From NCBI GenBank assembly GCA_036645575.1, contig JAVXNW010000104.1, positions 1 to 8,261 of the forward strand: a stretch of 8,261 nt of DNA. Direction: 5' to 3'. The notes below the pieces were generated by a model. It was not told where the DNA came from. It ran no database searches and saw only the letters and a program-made list of their open reading frames with translations. Position numbers and translations under genes: made by a program. Shown piece after piece: positions 1-5,862 of the stretch (position 1 is its first letter; each line of letters opens with the position of its first letter). The DNA is from JAVXNW01 sp036645575 (GTDB lineage: Bacteria; Bacillota; Clostridia; Christensenellales; Aristaeellaceae).

Positions 1-4
1 TCGA

Positions 5-88
5 AGGATTTCGCTTGTTGCGACAAGCGACCGGCGCCGCCGCCGGCTCCCGCAAGGCTTGAAGCCTTGACGACATCTTTGCTCACGC
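5..88 (+). repeat. Three-hairpin dispersed repeat element, left copy
   Basis: Three stem-loops follow one another. Hairpin 1 (11-30) pairs TCGCTTGT with ACAAGCGA around a TGCG loop. Hairpin 2 (31-46) abuts it and pairs CCGGCG with CGCCGG around CCGC. Hairpin 3 (53-69) pairs CAAGGCT with AGCCTTG around TGA. The block ends in GCTCACGC (81-88). The same block recurs in reverse orientation at 8129-8211, with hairpins 1 and 3 identical. This is seen directly. It resembles a REP- or MITE-like intergenic repeat, or a small structured RNA, but I do not recognise a named family. The left copy may begin before the window. A 1-base length difference between the copies shifts the reading frame, which argues against a coding role. 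Confidence 0.85.
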
Positions 89-96
89 AAGGGTTG

Positions 97-196
97 GGCG
101 CGAGGAGGCGCGTGGCGCGTGGCGCGCGGTCGGGGAGGCGCGAGGAGGCGCTAGGTCGCGGGCGCGAGGTCGAGAAGGCGCGTGGCGCGAGGTCGC
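97..196. repeat. Degenerate GGCGCG-rich tandem tract upstream of argH
   Basis: About nine imperfect units built on GGCGCG followed by AGG or TGG run head to tail here, with variable unit lengths (7 to 17 bases). The 15-mer GGCGCGAGGAGGCGC occurs at 97-111 and again at 137-151, which indicates a 40-bp duplication. The + strand is strongly purine-biased. Just beyond it, a short hairpin (194-200 with 205-211, loop GATT) leads into AT-rich sequence with TTTAAAT at 221-227, the only plausible place for an argH -10 element, although no good -35 is visible. Frame 1 is open across positions 1-222, but the predicted peptide is low-complexity Arg/Gly/Ala and looks non-coding. The role is unknown. Confidence 0.6.
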
Positions 197-252
197 GCGA
201 GATTTCGCGCGCTACGGCCTTTTAAATCAAAATCAATTGGAGGAGAACGCAA

Positions 253-1629
<1,377 letters not shown>

Positions 1630-1633
1630 TCGA

Positions 1634-1668
1634 TTTTGCCCCCGGCGCGCTATGCGTCGGGGGCAAAA
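1634..1668 (+). terminator. 15-bp stem-loop after argH, atypical terminator
   Basis: TTTTGCCCCCGGCGC (1634-1648) pairs with GCGTCGGGGGCAAAA (1654-1668) around a GCTAT loop, with one G-T wobble. It starts five bases after the argH stop and is very stable. It lacks the usual 3' U-run: the T-tract lies on the 5' arm and the A-tract on the 3' arm, and the stem reads the same way on the other strand. It may end argH transcription by another route or protect the mRNA 3' end; function as a classic intrinsic terminator is doubtful. Confidence 0.5.
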
Positions 1669-1699
1669 CCAAAAAATGGGTGAAAAATGGCCGGGACAC

Positions 1700-1728
1700 T
1701 TGCGCGCGCGCGCACTTTGCGCTATCAT
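1700..1728 (+). promoter_or_regulatory. galM: Probable sigma-70-type promoter of galM
   Basis: TTGCGC (1700-1705) and TATCAT (1723-1728, five of six matches to TATAAT) are separated by exactly 17 bases, about 43 bases before the galM start. The -35 matches only its TTG. The spacer begins with an alternating pyrimidine-purine run (TGCGCGCGCGCGCAC, 1701-1715). Position after the argH stem-loop and before a good ribosome binding site (AGAGGAGG, 1756-1763) supports an independent galM transcript. This is inferred from sequence only. Confidence 0.5.
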
Positions 1729-1770
1729 ATCCATAGATGACTTGAGCGTTGGGTAAGAGGAGGCAATTTT

Positions 1771-2826
1771 ATGAGCATTGTGAAAGGGCGCTTTGGGCAT
1801 ACGCCCGAGGGCGAGGCGGCTTCCCTGTATACCATCACCAACGCGCGCGGCAGCGCCGTGTGCGTGAGCGACATGGGCGGAACGCTGGTTTCGCTGATCG
1901 TGCCGGATGGGGACGGAAAAAAAGGCGACGTGTTGCTGGGCTATTCGCGCGCGGAGGATTACTTCCCGAACGAGGGGTATCTGGGCGCGCTGATCGGCCG
2001 ATTTGGCAACCGCATTGGCGGCGGAAGGTGCGTGCTGGACGGAAACGTGCTGGAACTCTATCAGAACGACCACGGGAACCACCTGCACGGCGGCAAGTGC
2101 GGGTTCGATCATCGAATCTGGCAGGCGGCCCCGGACGATTCGCAAAACGCGCTCGTGCTCACCCGCGTGAGCCCCGACGGCGAGGAGAACTACCCCGGCA
2201 CGCTCGCGGTCAAGGTGACCTACGCGCTCTCCGAGGACGACGCGCTGTCGATTCACTACGAGGCGCATACCGACAAGGCCACGATTCTCAACCTGACCAA
2301 CCATGCCTACTTCAATTTAAACGGCGAAGGCGAAGCGCCGATCACCGACCACCTACTCCAAATCAACGCGGACAGGTTCACCGTGGTCGATGATCAGTCG
2401 ATCCCGACCGGCGAATTGAGGCCGGTTGACGACACGGTATTTGACCTGCGCGCGCCCCTGCGCATTTCGGATGGACTCAAGGGGCTTGAAAAGGACGAGC
2501 AGATGATCTTTGGCAAGGGCTACGACCACAACTTCTGCCTAAACGGCAGCGGGCTACGCGAGATCGCCACGCTGCGCGCGCCCAGGACCGGCCGCCTCAT
2601 GACCGTGCTCACCGATCAGCCGGGCGTGCAGCTGTACACCGGCAACATGCTTTCGGGCGTGAAGACAGCCAAGTGCGGCCGCGTGTACGGCCACCGCGAC
2701 GGCCTATGCCTTGAGACGCAGGGCTATCCGGACGCGATCAACCATGCCAATTTCCCATCCTGCGTGCTGCGTCCGGGCGAAAAATACGACACCACCACGG
2801 TGTACCGCTTTTGCGCCCAGCGATAA
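1771..2826 (+). CDS. galM: Aldose 1-epimerase (galactose mutarotase)
   Basis: This 351-residue cytoplasmic enzyme interconverts the alpha and beta anomers of aldoses such as galactose and glucose, feeding the Leloir pathway. The GalM fold markers appear in order: GRFGNRI (76-82), NHLHGG (103-108), TNHAYFNL (176-183, with the catalytic acid His178), GYDHNF (250-255, with a sugar-binding Asp252) and LETQGYPDAINH (314-325), where Glu315 is the expected catalytic base. Residue roles are assigned by analogy with characterised family members. Length is typical and there is no signal peptide. The start is supported by AGAGGAGG at 1756-1763, seven bases upstream. No galK, galT or galE lies alongside, so the gene is probably a stand-alone mutarotase. 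Some GalM-like proteins act on other sugars, so the exact substrate is open. Confidence 0.96.
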   Translation: MSIVKGRFGHTPEGEAASLYTITNARGSAVCVSDMGGTLVSLIVPDGDGKKGDVLLGYSRAEDYFPNEGYLGALIGRFGNRIGGGRCVLDGNVLELYQNDHGNHLHGGKCGFDHRIWQAAPDDSQNALVLTRVSPDGEENYPGTLAVKVTYALSEDDALSIHYEAHTDKATILNLTNHAYFNLNGEGEAPITDHLLQINADRFTVVDDQSIPTGELRPVDDTVFDLRAPLRISDGLKGLEKDEQMIFGKGYDHNFCLNGSGLREIATLRAPRTGRLMTVLTDQPGVQLYTGNMLSGVKTAKCGRVYGHRDGLCLETQGYPDAINHANFPSCVLRPGEKYDTTTVYRFCAQR

Positions 2827-2911
2827 GCGCCGCCCGTGCGTCCCGTTTCATGAAATCCGGTTCGTAATATCGGAAAAGATGGATGGCAAGTGAATTTGTG
2901 TGGGACAGAAT

Positions 2912-2920
2912 AAGGAGGGG
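2912..2920 (+). promoter_or_regulatory. Ribosome binding site fixing the start of the coiled-coil gene
   Basis: AAGGAGGGG ends four bases before the ATG at 2925 and matches the anti-Shine-Dalgarno sequence well. An in-frame ATG exists 42 bases earlier (2883), but it has no such site, and the extra 14 residues (starting MASEFVWD) would be encoded across this binding site. The start at 2925 is therefore preferred. Confidence 0.8.
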
Positions 2921-2924
2921 CAAC

Positions 2925-3758
2925 ATGGCTAACGCATGGCAAATCGTGGCGGATGCCGCGCGCAATTTCGCGGGTGCGATCGACCGCCTGCTCTTTGGCG
3001 TGTCGCTGTGGCAGGCGGCGCTGGTGGCCACGCTGTTGTTGGTGCTTGTGATCCTATTGAGCTGCGCCGTCGCCCGGCGCGGGCGCAAGTGCGCCCAGCT
3101 TTCCGAGGAGAAGGACAAGGAAAGCTACGCCGCCCAGCGCGCTGAGCGCGCGGCGGACGAGCAGGCCAAGAAGGCGGGCGAGGCGGCGCGCCGCTTGAAG
3201 GCCAAATTGGACGGCGAGATCGCCCAGAAGGACGAGGCCATTTGCGCTCTCACGTCAAGCGTCGATCAACTGACCCGCTTCCACGACGAATATGCCGGGA
3301 TCCCCGACGCGCGGGCCGAGGCCGCCCGCATCGTCCGCGAGGCCAAGGATCACGCCTACGTGGTCGCCAACCGCACCGAGATGGAATACGCCGAGATCAT
3401 CGACCACGCCAATCAGGAGGCCGAGGCGATCCGCGCCCTTGCGCAGCAGCGGCTCACCCGCTCGCACGAGGCGCTCAAGGCGGCGCTCGCGCGCGCAAGC
3501 GAGATCGTCGACGAAGCCCACGCCGAGGCGACGCGCGTGGCGCAGATCCCCTATACGCCCGGCCCCGGCCTGATCGAAGCGCCGGACAAGCAGTCCCTAA
3601 CCGGTGAAGTGCCGGACAAGCAGCCCCTAACCGGCGATGTGCCGGACAAGCAGTCCCTAACCGGCGATGTGCCGGACAAGCAGCCCCTGACCGGCGATGT
3701 GCCGGACAAGCAAGCCCCTACCGGAGATGTGCCGGAATCCAGCAAAGACGAGGAATAA
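2925..3758 (+). CDS. Membrane-anchored coiled-coil protein with C-terminal 10-residue repeats, function unknown
   Basis: I do not recognise this 277-residue protein. It has a short amphipathic N-terminus (1-27), one strong transmembrane segment (about 28-50) followed by Arg/Lys residues that suggest an inside C-terminus, and then a long charged, Ala/Glu/Arg-rich helix expected to form a coiled coil (about 56-206). This part superficially resembles ATP synthase subunit b or DivIVA-like stalks, probably because all are coiled coils. A Pro/Gly hinge (about 208-217) leads into five tandem repeats of the form VPDKQxLTGD (219-268) and an acidic tail ending KDEE. Three bases after its stop begins the YtvI-like gene, so the two are probably co-translated. 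A membrane scaffold or partner of that protein is one guess. No clear terminator separates it from galM, so read-through from the galM promoter is possible. Confidence 0.85.
   Translation: MANAWQIVADAARNFAGAIDRLLFGVSLWQAALVATLLLVLVILLSCAVARRGRKCAQLSEEKDKESYAAQRAERAADEQAKKAGEAARRLKAKLDGEIAQKDEAICALTSSVDQLTRFHDEYAGIPDARAEAARIVREAKDHAYVVANRTEMEYAEIIDHANQEAEAIRALAQQRLTRSHEALKAALARASEIVDEAHAEATRVAQIPYTPGPGLIEAPDKQSLTGEVPDKQPLTGDVPDKQSLTGDVPDKQPLTGDVPDKQAPTGDVPESSKDEE
3579..3737 (+). repeat. In-frame 30-bp tandem repeat, five copies plus a partial
   Basis: Full units lie at 3579-3608, 3609-3638, 3639-3668, 3669-3698 and 3699-3728, followed by a fragment encoding VPE. Each encodes (V/A)PDKQxLTG(D/E), with the last unit reading APTGD. 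The variable position runs Ser, Pro, Ser, Pro, Ala, mainly through TCC/CCC alternation, which suggests that a 60-bp pair was duplicated. Near-identity at silent positions points to recent expansion by slippage or unequal recombination. Being a multiple of three, copy-number changes keep the frame. Confidence 0.95.
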
Positions 3759-3761
3759 TGA

Positions 3762-5000
3762 ATGCCCAGTTTACACGCAACCGCACGCAGGATTCCCCCG
3801 ATGATCCTCAACTTGCTCAAGCTCGCGGGGGTCGCCGCGCTGCTTGTCGCGGGGCTTTTTGCCTGCGTCAAGCTGGCCGGGCTGGTCGCGCCGTTTATCG
3901 TCGCCCTGCTCATGGCCTCCGTCATGGAGCCGCTCGTCCGCGCAATGAACGAGCGGCTTCGCCTGTCCCGAACGCTGTCGGTGTTCGTTGCGCTGGTGCT
4001 CGTGCTGGCCCTTGTGGCGGTGGCGCTGGGCTTGGTTTCAGGCAAGATCGTGCGCGAGGCGCGCGATCTGGTGGTGAACCTGCCCGGCATGTACGAAAGC
4101 GCGATCGCCTTCTTGGAAAAAATGCTGACCGACCTGGACGCGCGCTTCGAATTTATCGACGGGAAATTCCTCACGATGGTGGAGCAGGCGCTTTCCGCCT
4201 CGAGCGGCCAGGTGATGGCGTGGGTCAACAGCCTGACGCGCGGCGTCTGGTCGACCGCGACATCGCTCCCGCACGCGATCGTCGTATTGATTGTGATCAT
4301 TCTGGGCACCTTCTTCCTGTCGCGCGACCGGAAAAAGGTCGTGCTGGAGGTGCATAAGCAGCTGCCCGAGGGCTGGATTCGCCGAATATGCGCGGTCAAG
4401 GACGACCTGTTTGGCGCGCTTTTTGGGTATGTGCGGGCGCTACTGCTGCTGATGCTGCTCACGTTTGTCGAGCTGGCCATCGGCTTTTCGCTGGTCGGCA
4501 TCGACTACGCCATCCTGTTTGCGCTGATCATCTCGATGCTCGACGCGCTGCCTGTCCTCGGAACCGGCACGTTTGTCGTGCCGTGGGCGGCCTACAACCT
4601 GCTGATTGGGGATTTGCACACGGGGATCGGGCTGCTGCTCGTGTTTGCCGTCGTGTGGACGGTGCGCCAGCTGCTCGAGCCGCATGTGGTGGGCGACCAG
4701 ATCGGCATTCACCCGCTGCTCACGCTCCTTGCGATGTACCTCGGGATGCGCTTCATGGGCGTGTTCGGCATGATCCTGGGCCCGGTCACGCTGATCGTCG
4801 TGCGCAATTTGCTGCGCGTGTATTCGGGCGGGCGCACGCTGCGCGAGATGCTCTATCAGGGCGTCGAAATGCCCGAAGAGGAGCTCCAAAAGAGCGAGGA
4901 ACTGGCCCGCCTTGCGCAGGAAGCGCCCAAGGTCACCGCGATCGACCGGCTGCTTGCGCGCGCGCGCGACTGGTTCAAGCGCCGCTTTTCCAACAAGTAG
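3762..5000 (+). CDS. AI-2E family (YtvI-like) integral membrane protein
   Basis: This 412-residue polytopic protein belongs to the AI-2E/PerM/YdiK/YtvI superfamily, whose members are proposed exporters or ion transporters. Hydrophobic segments lie at about 15-33, 37-56, 72-92, 170-187, 223-244, 248-270, 285-302 and 318-349. A large loop with a charged amphipathic stretch (about 95-165) sits after the third, as is usual in the family. SRDRKK (187-192), LPVLGTGTFVVPWA (263-276), VRQLLEPHVVG (301-311) and IGIHPLLTLLAMYLGMR (314-330) are family-typical and closest in my memory to the sporulation protein YtvI. The tail (about 352-412) is charged and helical, making the protein slightly longer than usual. 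GAGGAA (3750-3755), inside the end of the preceding gene, serves the ATG at 3762; an ATG at 3801 (Met14) is a possible alternative because the first membrane segment starts there. The true substrate is unknown. Confidence 0.92.
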   Translation: MPSLHATARRIPPMILNLLKLAGVAALLVAGLFACVKLAGLVAPFIVALLMASVMEPLVRAMNERLRLSRTLSVFVALVLVLALVAVALGLVSGKIVREARDLVVNLPGMYESAIAFLEKMLTDLDARFEFIDGKFLTMVEQALSASSGQVMAWVNSLTRGVWSTATSLPHAIVVLIVIILGTFFLSRDRKKVVLEVHKQLPEGWIRRICAVKDDLFGALFGYVRALLLLMLLTFVELAIGFSLVGIDYAILFALIISMLDALPVLGTGTFVVPWAAYNLLIGDLHTGIGLLLVFAVVWTVRQLLEPHVVGDQIGIHPLLTLLAMYLGMRFMGVFGMILGPVTLIVVRNLLRVYSGGRTLREMLYQGVEMPEEELQKSEELARLAQEAPKVTAIDRLLARARDWFKRRFSNK

Positions 5001-5025
5001 CGCCTACGTGAACCAACCGCCCACA

Positions 5026-5058
5026 GCTTGCGTCCAATGGACGCAAGCGCTTGTTTTT
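5026..5058 (+). terminator. Intrinsic terminator of the coiled-coil/YtvI-like operon
   Basis: GCTTGCGTCC (5026-5035) pairs perfectly with GGACGCAAGC (5039-5048) around an AAT loop and is followed by GCTTGTTTTT. A 10-bp GC-rich stem with a 3-base loop and a T-run starting a few bases later, 25 bases after the stop codon, fits a rho-independent terminator on the + strand. It separates the upstream genes from the two-component operon. Confidence 0.85.
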
Positions 5059-5093
5059 CCGGAAACGAGCGCCTGCGCAGATTATTCCGGATC

Positions 5094-5123
5094 ATGACAC
5101 GCTTTTGACAAACGCCTATGGTA
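5094..5123 (+). promoter_or_regulatory. Candidate promoter of the two-component operon
   Basis: ATGACA (5094-5099) and TATGGT (5118-5123) are 18 bases apart and lie 34 bases before the regulator start. A perfect TTGACA occurs at 5105-5110, but no good -10 lies at the proper distance from it. The region follows the terminator, so a promoter is needed somewhere here; the exact boxes are uncertain. Two TTCCGGA motifs (5057-5063 and 5085-5091) lie just upstream and could bind a regulator. The strong ribosome binding site AAGGGGAGGA (5141-5150) precedes the ATG at 5158. Confidence 0.4.
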
Positions 5124-5157
5124 CCTTTGTGGCAACGACGAAGGGGAGGATCATTTC

Positions 5158-5862
5158 ATGGAAGAAACCCGCAGCGGATACCGCATCCTGATCGCGGACG
5201 ACGACGCCAATGTGCATCAGTCGTTGGGAACCTATTTCCGCAGGGAGGGCTATCAGCTGCTCTCGGCCTACGATGGCGAAGAGGCCGTCCGCATGGTGCG
5301 CCAGTCGCACCCGGACATGATGCTGCTCGACATCATGATGCCCAAGATGGACGGGCTCGTGGTCTGCCGCGAATTGCGCAAGACGTCGAACATCCCGATC
5401 ATCATGCTGACCGCCAAGGGCGAGGAGTTTGACAAGCTGTTGGGGCTGGAACTGGGCGCGGACGACTACATCGCCAAGCCCTTTAGCCCCCGCGAGGTGC
5501 TGGCCCGGGTGAAGGCGGTGCTCCGGCGCATGTACGAGCTCAAGGAGAGCGGCAAGGACAAGCGCCTGGTCGTCAGCAATCTGGACATCGACATGGGCGC
5601 GTTCATCGTGAAGCTGAACGGGCAGATGGTGCCCTGTACGCCCAAGGAGATTGAAATCCTGTGGACGCTGGCGGGCAATCCCGGCATGGTCTTTAGCCGG
5701 GAGCACTTGCTGCAGAGCATCTGGGGCTACGACTTCTTGGGCGACACCCGCGCGGTGGACAGCCACATCAAGCGCATTCGCGCAAAGCTATGCCAGCCGG
5801 GCAACCCTTGGGACATCAAGACGGTCTGGGGCGTGGGATATCGCTTTGAGGTCGATGGTTAG
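5158..5862 (+). CDS. OmpR/PhoB-family DNA-binding response regulator
   Basis: This 234-residue cytoplasmic protein is the output half of a two-component system: it is phosphorylated by its kinase and then binds promoter DNA. The receiver domain (about 8-122) has the acidic pocket Asp14-Asp16, the phosphorylatable Asp58 in LLDIMMPKMDG, the switch Thr85 in LTAKG and Lys107 in AKPFSPRE. The C-terminal winged helix (about 137-232) shows LTP-box-like PCTPKEIEIL, the recognition helix region TRAVDSHIKRIRAKL and the VWGVGYRFE wing, all typical of PhoB/WalR/PhoP-type regulators. All catalytic residues are present and the length is normal. Its stop overlaps the kinase start, so the two proteins are made together. 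Regulation of its own promoter is plausible but not demonstrated. The exact regulon cannot be inferred. Confidence 0.97.
   Translation: MEETRSGYRILIADDDANVHQSLGTYFRREGYQLLSAYDGEEAVRMVRQSHPDMMLLDIMMPKMDGLVVCRELRKTSNIPIIMLTAKGEEFDKLLGLELGADDYIAKPFSPREVLARVKAVLRRMYELKESGKDKRLVVSNLDIDMGAFIVKLNGQMVPCTPKEIEILWTLAGNPGMVFSREHLLQSIWGYDFLGDTRAVDSHIKRIRAKLCQPGNPWDIKTVWGVGYRFEVDG

Noticed and set aside
1..225. Frame 1 open from the window edge to a TAA at 223-225, possibly the end of an upstream gene
   Set aside because: The predicted peptide is low-complexity and runs through palindromes and tandem repeats; GC-rich DNA often lacks stops by chance. An upstream gene end cannot be fully excluded without more sequence.
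1701..1715. Alternating CG run in the galM promoter as a Z-DNA signal
   Set aside because: Similar CG runs occur inside coding sequence (for example near 4955 and 6180), so it is probably just composition.
2846..2855. TTTCATGAAA palindrome between galM and the coiled-coil gene as an operator, with TAATAT (2865-2870) as a -10 box
   Set aside because: A 10-base palindrome is short and single, and no -35 box lies at the correct distance from TAATAT.
3551..4501. 316-codon open frame on the - strand with GTSPVRDCLS-type repeats
   Set aside because: The repeats are just the reverse strand of the 30-bp array in the coiled-coil gene; the rest is Ser/Arg/Thr-rich shadow sequence opposite the membrane protein.
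5651..5854. Extended kinase start upstream of 5855
   Set aside because: The extension is out of frame inside the winged-helix part of the response regulator and encodes no kinase-like sequence; the ATG at 5855 directly precedes the basic N-terminus and TM1.
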